Shown piece after piece: positions 1 through 11,011 of a stretch of 64,000 nucleotides of DNA; the first letter of the stretch is position 1, and each line of letters begins with the position of its first letter. The translations under genes and the position numbers were made by a program. The DNA comes from Cladorhizidae sp. MBARI D1340-BT2. Lineage: Eukaryota; Porifera; Demospongiae; Poecilosclerida; Cladorhizidae. The notes beneath the pieces were generated by a model. It was not told the origin of the DNA. It did no database searches and worked only from the letters and a program-made list of their open reading frames with translations. The stretch spans positions 29,576,502 to 29,640,501 of the forward strand of contig JAQNBH010000003.1 in NCBI GenBank assembly GCA_028752905.1, read 5' to 3'.

Positions 1-704
1 CCAAACATCCATATATTCTGCACACTTCACTGTAGTGGACTTGCAAGATAGGTATCTCTCAGTGTTCTCTATCTTGAGCTAAACATGTTAGCTTCATAGA
101 TTCTCCACACTTCACTGAATAGACTTGATATATAGCTCTAAAGGTAGGCCTCTCTGTGTTCTCTCTCTCTTGATACCAAACATCCGTATATTCTGCATAC
201 ATAGAATCACAAGATAGGTTTCTCTATGTGTTCTCTATCTTGATGCTAAACAGGTTAGCTTCATAGATTCTCCACACTTCACTGTATAAACTTGATATAT
301 AGCTATTAAGATAGGTCTCTCCCTGTGCTCTCTGTTGATATCAAACATCCATAATATTCTGCACACTTCACTGTAATGGACTTGATATGATTCGAATGAT
401 AGGTTTCATTATGTGTTCTCTATCTTGATATTTGCCCTAATTTGGTCTATATGTTTCTCATTTCCCCCCCAAAATGCCAAAATTTTGATTACTCTAAGTA
501 TTAGCAAGTTATGGTGATTTGAAGTGGTAAGGTTTGCGATCTTTCCTGGCGTTTTCCAGTTGCCAAAGCGGTGGCCTGCCAGTGAAAAACCACTACATTT
601 ATTGATAATCTGTTGACATGTTGCAGATAAGGGCCTTCTCTATCAGTTGACAAAATCTGGGACTTTGGTCTTGTTAATTAGGGCAGTTATGAATTGTACT
701 CTTA
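1..704 (+). repeat. U0, partial monomer, type T
   Basis: It begins inside b1 and lacks a1. a2 is at 73-168, b2 169-238, a3 239-333, b3 334-423. The AT segment has the type T deletion, with its junction near 474. Confidence 0.93.
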
Positions 705-800
705 CTTGATGCTAAACATGTTTAGCTTCGTAGATTATCCACACTTCACTGAATAGACTTGATGTATAGCTATTAAGATAGGACTCTCTAAGTGCTCTCT
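705..800 (+). repeat. Subrepeat a1 of the reference monomer (96 bp)
   Basis: It starts cttgatgctaaacatg and contains ttatccacacttcactg, acttgatg, tagctattaagatagg and a CT-rich end. It is related to a2 and a3 by tagc, cacacttcactg, acttgat and the pyrimidine tail. In U26, U32 and U45 it carries ctttagc instead of gtttagc, a marker of block duplication. Confidence 0.85.
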
Positions 801-879
801 CTTGATACCAAACATCCATATATTCTGCACACTTCACTGTAGTGGACTTGCAAGATAGGTATCTCTCAGTGTTCTCTAT
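801..879 (+). repeat. Subrepeat b1 of the reference monomer (79 bp)
   Basis: It starts cttgataccaaacatcc, then attctgcacacttcactg, gtggacttgcaagatagg and a CT-rich tail. It is shorter than the a class because it lacks the tagctattaag stretch. It is almost invariant among the monomers. Confidence 0.85.
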
Positions 880-973
880 CTTGAGCTAAACATGTTAGCT
901 TCATAGATTCTCCACACTTCACTGAATAGACTTGATATATAGCTCTAAAGGTAGGCCTCTCTCTGTTCTCTCT
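880..973 (+). repeat. Subrepeat a2 of the reference monomer (94 bp)
   Basis: It starts cttgagctaaacatg and ends in a CT tract whose length separates types: short form gcctctctctgttctc, long form gcctctctgtgttctc with two extra bases (96 bp in W, T and D). It shares a 31-bp identical block with a3, within which the 164-bp loss of type S occurred. Confidence 0.85.
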
Positions 974-1043
974 CTTGATACCAAACATCCGTATATTCTG
1001 CATACATAGAATCACAAGATAGGTTTCTCTATGTGTTCTCTAT
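974..1043 (+). repeat. Subrepeat b2 of the reference monomer (70 bp)
   Basis: This is the shortest and most divergent subrepeat. It keeps cttgataccaaacatcc and attctgcatac, but cacttcactg is replaced by atagaatcac before aagatagg. Types A (U2) and K read gatatc instead of gatacc. Type E' reads ataaaatc. Confidence 0.8.
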
Positions 1044-1138
1044 CTTGATGCTAAACAGGTTAGCTTCATAGATTCTCCACACTTCACTGTATAAACTTGA
1101 TATATAGCTATTAAGATAGGTCTCTCCCTGTGCTCTCT
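1044..1138 (+). repeat. Subrepeat a3 of the reference monomer (95 bp)
   Basis: It starts cttgatgctaaacagg, then the 31-bp block shared with a2, then tataaacttgat, tagctattaagatagg and ctctccctgtgctctc. The tataaac/aatagac difference from a2 shows that the S monomers are a2-a3 hybrids. Confidence 0.85.
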
Positions 1139-1228
1139 GTTGATATCAAACATCCATAATATTCTGCACACTTCACTGTAATGGACTTGATATGATTCGA
1201 ATGATAGGTTTCATTATGTGTTCTCTAT
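1139..1228 (+). repeat. Subrepeat b3 of the reference monomer (90 bp)
   Basis: It starts gttgatatcaaacatcc and contains ataatattctgcacac, gtaatggacttgat, an insert with the palindrome attcgaat, gatagg and a CT-rich end. Type marks lie here: tgcaaac and aggattc in G, ttatgcac in C, tgcatac in K, and the 10-bp loss in D. Confidence 0.85.
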
Positions 1229-1400
1229 CTTGATATTTGCCCTAATTTGGACTATATGTTTCTCATTTTTCCCCCAAAAATCTTGATTTTTTGCCGTAAA
1301 GCTCATAACTTTTCTACACTTTACCCAAAAAAGAAATTTTTATATCACCGGATAGCCCTTCTAATTATCTGTCTTTTGTACGTGCCAAAATTTTGAGTAC
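1229..1400 (+). repeat. AT-rich segment with helically phased A and T tracts (reference monomer)
   Basis: This part has no similarity to the subrepeats. Between 1266 and 1341 it carries T5, A5, T6, A3, T4, T3, A6 and T5 runs whose centres are about 9 to 12 bases apart, close to one helical turn. A perfect 10-bp palindrome caaaattttg lies at 1386-1395. Such phasing is known to give intrinsic curvature; curvature here is inferred. This is the most variable part of the monomer: types T and K lost 104 and 67 bp from it. Confidence 0.7.
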
Positions 1401-1612
1401 TCTAAGTATTAGCAAGTTATGGTGATTTGAAGTGGTAAGGTTTGCGATCTTTCCTGGCGTTTTCCAGTTGCCAAAGCGGTGGCCTGCCAGTGAAAAACCA
1501 CTACATTTATTGATAATCTGTTGACATGTTGCAGATAAGGGCCTTCTCTATCAGTTGACAAAATCTGGGACTTTGGTCTTGTTAATTAGGGCAGTTATGA
1601 ATTGTACTCTTA
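1401..1612 (+). repeat. Conserved core of the monomer (reference copy)
   Basis: About 212 bp, GC-richer than the rest around the sequence gccaaagcggtggcctgcc. Across all copies I saw only four variable positions: ttatgg/ttattg (F), gcgtttt/gcatttt (G), ttccag/ttctag (H, E'), and one private change in U11. No indel was seen. It has no coding potential. A binding site or nucleosome-positioning role is possible but not shown. Confidence 0.75.
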
Positions 1613-2520
1613 CTTGATGCTAAACATGTTTAGCTTCGTAGATTATCCACACTTCACTGAATAGACTTGATGTATAGCTATTAAGATAGGACTCTCTAAG
1701 TGCTCTCTCTTGATACCAAACATCCATATATTCTGCACACTTCACTGTAGTGGACTTGCAAGATAGGTATCTCTCAGTGTTCTCTATCTTGAGCTAAACA
1801 TGTTAGCTTCATAGATTCTCCACACTTCACTGAATAGACTTGATATATAGCTCTAAAGGTAGGCCTCTCTCTGTTCTCTCTCTTGATATCAAACATCCGT
1901 ATATTCTGCATACATAGAATCACAAGATAGGTTTCTCTATGTGTTCTCTATCTTGATGCTAAACAGGTTAGCTTCATAGATTCTCCACACTTCACTGTAT
2001 AAACTTGATATATAGCTATTAAGATAGGTCTCTCCCTGTGCTCTCTGTTAATATCAAACATCCATAATATTCTGCATACTTCACTGTAATGGACTTGATA
2101 TGATTCGAATGATAGGTTTCATTATGTGTTCTCTATCTTGATATTTGCCCTAATTTGGACTATATGTTTCTCATTTTTCCCCCAAAAATCTTGATTTTTT
2201 GCCGTAAAGCTCATAACTTTTCTACACTTTACCCAAAAAAGAAATTTTTATATCACCGGATAGCCCTTCTAATTATCTGTCTTTTGTACGTGCCAAAATT
2301 TTGAGTACTCTAAGTATTAGCAAGTTATGGTGATTTGAAGTGGTAAGGTTTGCGATCTTTCCTGGCGTTTTCCAGTTGCCAAAGCGGTGGCCTGCCAGTG
2401 AAAAACCACTACATTTATTGATAATCTGTTGACATGTTGCAGATAAGGGCCTTCTCTATCAGTTGACAAAATCTGGGACTTTGGTCTTGTTAATTAGGGC
2501 AGTTATGAATTGTACTCTTA
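1613..2520 (+). repeat. U2, type A (908 bp)
   Basis: tttggac, cttgatttttt and gagtac as in U1, but with gatatc in b2 and tgcatac in b3. These two marks make it the closest full-length relative of the 841-bp type K. Private change to gttaatatc at 2050. Confidence 0.93.
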
Positions 2521-3327
2521 CTTGATGCTAAACATGTTTAGCTTCGTAGATTATCCACACTTCACTGAATAGACTTGATGTATAGCTATTAAGATAGGAC
2601 TCTCTAAGTGCTCTCTCTTGATACCAAACATCCATATATTCTGCACACTTCACTGTAGTGGACTTGCAAGATAGGTATCTCTCAGTGTTCTCTATCTTGA
2701 GCTAAACATGTTAGCTTCATAGATTCTCCACACTTCACTGAATAGACTTGATATATAGCTCTAAAGGTAGGCCTCTCTGTGTTCTCTCTCTCTTGATACC
2801 AAACATCCGTATATTCTGCATACATAGAATCACAAGATAGGTTTCTCTATGTGTTCTCTATCTTGATGCTAAACAGGTTAGCTTCATAGATTCTCCACAC
2901 TTCACTGTATAAACTTGATATATAGCTATTAAGATAGGTCTCTCCCTGTGCTCTCTGTTGATATCAAACATCCATAATATTCTGCACACTTCACTGTAAT
3001 GGACTTGATATGATTCGAATGATAGGTTTCATTATGTGTTCTCTATCTTGATATTTGCCCTAATTTGGTCTATATGTTTCTCATTTCCCCCCCAAAATGC
3101 CAAAATTTTGATTACTCTAAGTATTAGCAAGTTATGGTGATTTGAAGTGGTAAGGTTTGCGATCTTTCCTGGCGTTTTCCAGTTGCCAAAGCGGTGGCCT
3201 GCCAGTGAAAAACCACTACATTTATTGATAATCTGTTGACATGTTGCAGATAAGGGCCTTCTCTATCAGTTGACAAAATCTGGGACTTTGGTCTTGTTAA
3301 TTAGGGCAGTTATGAATTGTACTCTTA
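2521..3327 (+). repeat. U3, type T (807 bp)
   Basis: Long CT tract and a 104-bp deletion running from the C-run (cccccccaaaa) directly to tgccaaaattttg, junction near 3097. The phased A/T tracts are lost. Confidence 0.93.
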
Positions 3328-4236
3328 CTTGATGCTAAACATGTTTAGCTTCGTAGATTATCCACACTTCACTGAATAGACTTGATGTATAGCTATTAAG
3401 ATAGGACTCTCTAAGTGCTCTCTCTTGATACCAAACATCCATATATTCTGCACACTTCACTGTAGTGGACTTGCAAGATAGGTATCTCTCAGTGTTCTCT
3501 ATCTTGAGCTAAACATGTTAGCTTCATAGATTCTCCACACTTCACTGAATAGACTTGATATATAGCTCTAAAGGTAGGCCTCTCTGTGTTCTCTCTCTTG
3601 ATACCAAACATCCGTATATTCTGCATACATAGAATCACAAGATAGGTTTCTCTATGTGTTCTCTATCTTGATGCTAAACAGGTTAGCTTCATAGATTCTC
3701 CACACTTCACTGTATAAACTTGATATATAGCTATTAAGATAGGTCTCTCCCTGTGCTCTCTGTTGATATCAAACATCCATAATATTCTGCACACTTCACT
3801 GTAATGGACTTGATATGATTCGAATGATAGGTTTCATTATGTGTTCTCTATCTTGATATTTGCCCTAATTTGGTCTATATGTTTCTCATTTTCCCCCCAA
3901 AAATCTTGCTTTTTTGCCGTAAAGCTCATAACTTTTCTATACTTTACCCAAAAAAGAAATTTTTTATATCATCGGATAGCCCTTTTAATTATCTGTCTTT
4001 TGTACGTGCCAAAATTTTGATTACTCTAAGTATTAGCAAGTTATGGTGATTTGAAGTGGTAAGGTTTGCGATCTTTCCTGGCGTTTTCCAGTTGCCAAAG
4101 CGGTGGCCTGCCAGTGAAAAACCACTACATTTATTGATAATCTGTTGACATGTTGCAGATAAGGGCCTTCTCTATCAGTTGACAAAATCTGGGACTTTGG
4201 TCTTGTTAATTAGGGCAGTTATGAATTGTACTCTTA
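3328..4236 (+). repeat. U4, type E (909 bp)
   Basis: Intermediate CT tract, ctatactt, six-T run before atatcatcgg, gattac. Confidence 0.93.
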
Positions 4237-5147
4237 CTTGATGCTAAACATGTTTAGCTTCGTAGATTATCCACACTTCACTGAATAGACTTGATGTATA
4301 GCTATTAAGATAGGACTCTCTAAGTGCTCTCTCTTGATACCAAACATCCATATATTCTGCACACTTCACTGTAGTGGACTTGCAAGATAGGTATCTCTCA
4401 GTGTTCTCTATCTTGAGCTAAACATGTTAGCTTCATAGATTCTCCACACTTCACTGAATAGACTTGATATATAGCTCTAAAGGTAGGCCTCTCTGTGTTC
4501 TCTCTCTCTTGATACCAAACATCCGTATATTCTGCATACATAGAATCACAAGATAGGTTTCTCTATGTGTTCTCTATCTTGATGCTAAACAGGTTAGCTT
4601 CATAGATTCTCCACACTTCACTGTATAAACTTGATATATAGCTATTAAGATAGGTCTCTCCCTGTGCTCTCTGTTGATATCAAACATCCATAATATTCTG
4701 CACACTTCACTGTAATGGACTTGATATGATTCGAATGATAGGTTTCATTATGTGTTCTCTATCTTGATATTTGCCCTAATTTGGTCTATATGTTTCTCAT
4801 TTTCCCCCCAAAAATCTTGCTTTTTTGCCGTAAAGCTCATAACTTTTCTACACTTTACCCAAAAAAGAAATTTTTTATATCATCGGATAGCCCTTTTAAT
4901 TATCTGTCTTTTGTACGTGTCAAAATTTTGATTACTCTAAGTATTAGCAAGTTATGGTGATTTGAAGTGGTAAGGTTTGCGATCTTTCCTGGCGTTTTCC
5001 AGTTGCCAAAGCGGTGGCCTGCCAGTGAAAAACCACTACATTTATTGATAATCTGTTGACATGTTGCAGATAAGGGCCTTCTCTATCAGTTGACAAAATC
5101 TGGGACTTTGGTCTTGTTAATTAGGGCAGTTATGAATTGTACTCTTA
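4237..5147 (+). repeat. U5, type W (911 bp)
   Basis: Long CT tract and atcatcgg. Private c-to-t at 4920 (gtacgtgtc). Confidence 0.93.
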
Positions 5148-6055
5148 CTTGATGCTAAACATGTTTAGCTTCGTAGATTATCCACACTTCACTGAATAGA
5201 CTTGATGTATAGCTATTAAGATAGGACTCTCTAAGTGCTCTCTCTTGATACCAAACATCCATATATTCTGCACACTTCACTGTAGTGGACTTGCAAGATA
5301 GGTATCTCTCAGTGTTCTCTATCTTGAGCTAAACATGTTAGCTTCATAGATTCTCCACACTTCACTGAAAAGACTTGATATATAGCTCTAAAGGTAGGCC
5401 TCTCTCTGTTCTCTCTCTTGATACCAAACATCCGTATATTCTGCATACATAGAATCACAAGATAGGTTTCTCTATGTGTTCTCTATCTTGATGCTAAACA
5501 GGTTAGCTTCATAGATTCTCCACACTTCACTGTATAAACTTGATATATAGCTATTAAGATAGGTCTCTCCCTGTGCTCTCTGTTGATATCAAACATCCAT
5601 AATATTCTGCAAACTTCACTGTAATGGACTTGATATGATTCGAATGATAGGATTCATTATGTGTTCTCTATCTTGATATTTGCCCTAATTTGGTCTATAT
5701 GTTTCTCATTTTTCCCCCAAAAATATTACTTTTTTGCCGTAAAGCTCATAACTTTTCTACACTTAACCCAAAAAAGAAATTTTTATATCACCGGATTGCC
5801 CTTTTAATTATCTGTCTTTTGTACGTGCCAAAATTTTGAGTTCTCTAAGTATTAGCAAGTTATGGTGATTTGAAGTGGTAAGGTTTGCGATCTTTCCTGG
5901 CATTTTCCAGTTGCCAAAGCGGTGGCCTGCCAGTGAAAAACCACTACATTTATTGATAATCTGTTGACATGTTGCAGATAAGGGCCTTCTCTATCAGTTG
6001 ACAAAATCTGGGACTTTGGTCTTGTTAATTAGGGCAGTTATGAATTGTACTCTTA
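5148..6055 (+). repeat. U6, divergent type G (908 bp)
   Basis: tgcaaac, aggattc, gagttc and gcatttt of type G, plus gaaaagac (5370) and acttaaccc, both shared only with U11. Private changes at 5725 (aaatattac) and 5797 (ggattgcc). Confidence 0.93.
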
Positions 6056-6799
6056 CTTGATGCTAAACATGTTTAGCTTCGTAGATTATCCACACTTCAC
6101 TGAATAGACTTGATGTATAGCTATTAAGATAGGACTCTCTAAGTGCTCTCTCTTGATACCAAACATCCATATATTCTGCACACTTCACTGTAGTGGACTT
6201 GCAAGATAGGTATCTCTCAGTGTTCTCTATCTTGAGCTAAATATGTTAGCTTCATAGATTCTCCACACTTCACTGTATAAACTTGATATATAGCTATTAA
6301 GATAGGTCTCTCCCTGTGCTCTCTGTTGATATCAAACATCCATAATATTCTGCATACTTCACTGTAATGGACTTGATATGATTCGAATGATAGGTTTCAT
6401 TATGTGTTCTCTATCTTGATATTTGCCCTAATTTGGTCTATATGTTTCTCATTTTCCCCCCAAAAATCTTGCTTTTTTGCCGTAAAGCTCATAACTTTTC
6501 TACACTTTACCCAAAAAAGAAATTTTTTATATTATCGGATAGCCCTTTTAATTATCTGTCTTTTGTACGTGCCAAAATTTTGATTACTCTAAGTATTAGC
6601 AAGTTATGGTGATTTGAAGTGGTAAGGTTTGCGATCTTTCCTGGCGTTTTCCAGTTGCCAAAGCGGTGGCCTGCCAGTGAAAAACCACTACATTTATTGA
6701 TAATCTGTTGACATGTTGCAGATAAGGGCCTTCTCTATCAGTTGACAAAATCTGGGACTTTGGTCTTGTTAATTAGGGCAGTTATGAATTGTACTCTTA
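6056..6799 (+). repeat. U7, type S (744 bp), left-hand subtype
   Basis: a2-a3 hybrid with exchange inside 6245-6275. Subtype marks are ctaaatatg and attatcgg, shared with U9 and U12. Also tgcatac in b3. Confidence 0.93.
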
Positions 6800-7707
6800 C
6801 TTGATGCTAAACATGTTTAGCTTCGTAGATTATCCACACTTCACTGAATAGACTTGATGTATAGCTATTAAGATAGGACTCTCTAAGTGCTCTCTCTTGA
6901 TACCAAACATCCATATATTCTGCACACTTCACTGTAGTGGACTTGCAAGATAGGTATCTCTCAGTGTTCTCTATCTTGAGCTAAACATGTTAGCTTCATA
7001 GATTCTCCACACTTCACTGAATAGACTTGATATATAGCTCTAAAGGTAGGCCTCTCTCTGTTCTCTCTCTTGATACCAAACATCCGTATATTCTGCATAC
7101 ATAGAATCACAAGATAGGTTTCTCTATGTGTTCTCTATCTTGATGCTAAACAGGTTAGCTTCATAGATTCTCCACACTTCACTGTATAAACTTGATATAT
7201 AGCTATTAAGATAGGTCTCTCCCTGTGCTCTCTGTTGATATCAAACATCCATAATATTATGCACACTTCACTGTAATGGACTTGATATGATTCGAATGAT
7301 AGGTTTCATTATGTGTTCTCTATCTTGATATTTGCCCTAATTTGGTCTATATGTTTCTCATTTTCCCCCCAAAAATCTTGCTTTTTTGCCGTAAAGCTCA
7401 TAACTTTGCTACACTTTACCCAAAAAAGAAATTTTTATATCACCGGATAGCCCTTCTAATTATCTGTCTTTTGTACGTGCCAAAATTTTGAGTACTCTAA
7501 GTATTAGCAAGTTATGGTGATTTGAAGTGGTAAGGTTTGCGATCTTTCCTGGCGTTTTCCAGTTGCCAAAGCGGTGGCCTGCCAGTGAAAAACCACTACA
7601 TTTATTGATAATCTGTTGACATGTTGCAGATAAGGGCCTTCTCTATCAGTTGACAAAATCTGGGACTTTGGTCTTGTTAATTAGGGCAGTTATGAATTGT
7701 ACTCTTA
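6800..7707 (+). repeat. U8, type C (908 bp)
   Basis: ttatgcac, ttgctac, atcaccgg, gagtac. Confidence 0.93.
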
Positions 7708-8451
7708 CTTGATGCTAAACATGTTTAGCTTCGTAGATTATCCACACTTCACTGAATAGACTTGATGTATAGCTATTAAGATAGGACTCTCTAAGTGCTC
7801 TCTCTTGATACCAAACATCCATATATTCTGCACACTTCACTGTAGTGGACTTGCAAGATAGGTATCTCTCAGTGTTCTCTATCTTGAGCTAAATATGTTA
7901 GCTTCATAGATTCTCCACACTTCACTGTATAAACTTGATATATAGCTATTAAGATAGGTCTCTCCCTGTGCTCTCTGTTGATATCAAACATCCATAATAT
8001 TCTGCACACTTCACTGTAATGGACTTGATATGATTCGAATGATAGGTTTCATTATGTGTTCTCTATCTTGATATTTGCCCTAATTTGGTCTATATGTTTC
8101 TCATTTTCCCCCCAAAAATCTTGCTTTTTTGCCGTAAAGCTCATAACTTTTCTACACTTTACCCAAAAAAGAAATTTTTTATATTATCGGATAGCCCTTT
8201 TAATTATCTGTCTTTTGTACGTGCCAAAATTTTGATTACTCTAAGTATTAGCAAGTTATGGTGATTTGAAGTGGTAAGGTTTGCGATCTTTCCTGGCGTT
8301 TTCCAGTTGCCAAAGCGGTGGCCTGCCAGTGAAAAACCACTACATTTATTGATAATCTGTTGACATGTTGCAGATAAGGGCCTTCTCTATCAGTTGACAA
8401 AATCTGGGACTTTGGTCTTGTTAATTAGGGCAGTTATGAATTGTACTCTTA
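7708..8451 (+). repeat. U9, type S (744 bp), left-hand subtype
   Basis: ctaaatatg and attatcgg as in U7, but tgcacac in b3. Confidence 0.93.
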
Positions 8452-9359
8452 CTTGATGCTAAACATGTTTAGCTTCGTAGATTATCCACACTTCACTGAA
8501 TAGACTTGATGTATAGCTATTAAGATAGGACTCTCTAAGTGCTCTCTCTTGATACCAAACATCCATATATTCTGCACACTTCACTGTAGTGGACTTGCAA
8601 GATAGGTATCTCTCAGTGTTCTCTATCTTGAGCTAAACATGTTAGCTTCATAGATTCTCCACACTTCACTGAATAGACTTGATATATAGCTCTAAAGGTA
8701 GGCCTCTCTCTGTTCTCTCTCTTGATACCAAACATCCGTATATTCTGCATACATAGAATCACAAGATAGGTTTCTCTATGTGTTCTCTATCTTGATGCTA
8801 AACAGGTTAGCTTCATAGATTCTCCACACTTCACTGTATAAACTTGATATATAGCTATTAAGATAGGTCTCTCCCTGTGCTCTCTGTTGATATCAAACAT
8901 CCATAATATTATGCACACTTCACTGTAATGGACTTGATATGATTCGAATGATAGGTTTCATTATGTGTTCTCTATCTTGATATTTGCCCTAATTTGGTCT
9001 ATATGTTTCTCATTTCCCCCCCAAAAATCTTGCTTTTTTGCCGTAAAGCTCATAACTTTGCTACACTTTACCCAAAAAAGAAATTTTTATATCACCGGAT
9101 AGCCCTTCTAATTATCTGTCTTTTGTACGTGCCAAAATTTTGAGTACTCTAAGTATTAGCAAGTTATGGTGATTTGAAGTGGTAAGGTTTGCGATCTTTC
9201 CTGGCGTTTTCCAGTTGCCAAAGCGGTGGCCTGCCAGTGAAAAACCACTACATTTATTGATAATCTGTTGACATGTTGCAGATAAGGGCCTTCTCTATCA
9301 GTTGACAAAATCTGGGACTTTGGTCTTGTTAATTAGGGCAGTTATGAATTGTACTCTTA
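8452..9359 (+). repeat. U10, type C' (908 bp)
   Basis: ttatgcac, ttgctac and gagtac as in U8, but with a catttccccccc run (7 C) as otherwise found in F and T. Confidence 0.93.
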
Positions 9360-10267
9360 CTTGATGCTAAACATGTTTAGCTTCGTAGATTATCCACACT
9401 TCACTGAATAGACTTGATGTATAGCTATTAAGATAGGACTCTCTAAGTGCTCTCTCTTGATACCAAACATCCATATATTCTGCACACTTCACTGTAGTGG
9501 ACTTGCAAGATAGGTATCTCTCAGTGTTCTCTATCTTGAGCTAAACATGTTAGCTTCATAGATTCTCCACACTTCACTGAAAAGACTTGATATATAGCTC
9601 TAAAGGTAGGCCTCTCTCTGTTCTCTCTCTTGATACCAAACATCCGTATATTCTGCATACATAGAATCACAAGATAGGTTTCTCTATGTGTTCTCTATCT
9701 TGATGCTAAACAGGTTAGCTTCATAGATTCTCCACACTTCACTGTATAAACTTGATATATAGCTATTAAGATAGGTCTCTCCCTGTGCTCTCTGTTGATA
9801 TCAAACATCCATAATATTCTGCAAACTTCACTGTAATGGACTTGATATGATTCGAATGATAGGATTCATTATGTGTTCTCTATCTTGATATTTGCCCTAA
9901 TTTGGTCTATATGTTTCTCATTTTTCCCCCAAAAATCTTACTTTTTTGCCGTAAAGCTCATAACTTTTCTACACTTAACCCAAAAAAGAAATTTTTATAT
10001 CACCGGATAGCCCTTTTAATTATCTGTCTTTTGTACGTGCCAAAATTTTGAGTTCTCTAAGTATTAGCAAGTTATGGTGATTTGAAGTGGTAAGGTTTGC
10101 GATCTTTCCTGGCATTTTCCAGTTGCCAAAGCGGTGGCCTGCCAGTGAAAAACCACTACATTTATTGATAATCTGTTTACATGTTGCAGATAAGGGCCTT
10201 CTCTATCAGTTGACAAAATCTGGGACTTTGGTCTTGTTAATTAGGGCAGTTATGAATTGTACTCTTA
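9360..10267 (+). repeat. U11, divergent type G (908 bp)
   Basis: gaaaagac and acttaaccc shared with U6. Private g-to-t at 10178 in the core (ctgtttac), which removes a stop and opens a meaningless 61-codon frame. Confidence 0.93.
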
Positions 10268-11011
10268 CTTGATGCTAAACATGTTTAGCTTCGTAGATTA
10301 TCCACACTTCACTGAATAGACTTGATGTATAGCTATTAAGATAGGACTCTCTAAGTGCTCTCTCTTGATACCAAACATCCATATATTCTGCACACTTCAC
10401 TGTAGTGGACTTGCAAGATAGGTATCTCTCAGTGTTCTCTATCTTGAGCTAAATATGTTAGCTTCATAGATTCTCCACACTTCACTGTATAAACTTGATA
10501 TATAGCTATTAAGATAGGTCTCTCCCTGTGCTCTCTGTTGATATCAAACATCCATAATATTCTGCACACTTCACTGTAATGGACTTGATATGATTCGAAT
10601 GATAGGTTTCATTATGTGTTCTCTATCTTGATATTTGCCCTAATTTGGTCTATATGTTTCTCATTTTCCCCCCAAAAATCTTGCTTTTTTGCCGTAAAGC
10701 TCATAACTTTTCTACACTTTACCCAAAAAAGAAATTTTTTATATTATCGGATAGCCCTTTTAATTATCTGTCTTTTGTACGTGCCAAAATTTTGATTACT
10801 CTAAGTATTAGCAAGTTATGGTGATTTGAAGTGGTAAGGTTTGCGATCTTTCCTGGCGTTTTCCAGTTGCCAAAGCGGTGGCCTGCCAGTGAAAAACCAC
10901 TACATTTATTGATAATCTGTTGACATGTTGCAGATAAGGGCCTTCTCTATCAGTTGACAAAATCTGGGACTTTGGTCTTGTTAATTAGGGCAGTTATGAA
11001 TTGTACTCTTA
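10268..11011 (+). repeat. U12, type S (744 bp), left-hand subtype
   Basis: ctaaatatg and attatcgg; tgcacac in b3. This is the last copy of this subtype. Confidence 0.93.

Larger units (their letters stand above)
705..1612 (+). repeat. U1, reference monomer, type A (908 bp)
   Basis: This standard-length monomer is used here to describe internal structure: subrepeats 705-1228, AT-rich segment 1229-1400, conserved core 1401-1612. Type A marks are tttggac in place of tttggtc, a 5-T/5-C run, cttgatttttt, atcaccgg and gagtac. Only U1 and U2 are full-length type A; the 841-bp type K shares its marks. The start at cttgatgctaaac is a convention. Confidence 0.95.

Noticed and set aside
960..976. CT-rich tracts as triplex-forming mirror repeats
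   Set aside because: The tracts are short and interrupted by g. Their two-base length differences are useful type marks, but a structural role is not supported.
1191..1208. Pol III B-box-like sequence (gattcgaat) suggesting a tRNA-derived SINE origin
   Set aside because: It resembles only the core of the B box. There is no convincing A box at the right distance and no cloverleaf fold.
1480..1503. Small hairpin agtg-aaaaac-cact in the core
   Set aside because: Only four base pairs. It is not followed by a T-run of terminator type, and such a stem is expected by chance.
10087..10272. Open frame of 61 codons on the + strand across U11 and U12
   Set aside because: It exists only because the private change at 10178 turns a tga into tta. 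The other monomers have a stop there. It starts at gtg within the core and matches nothing I recognise.
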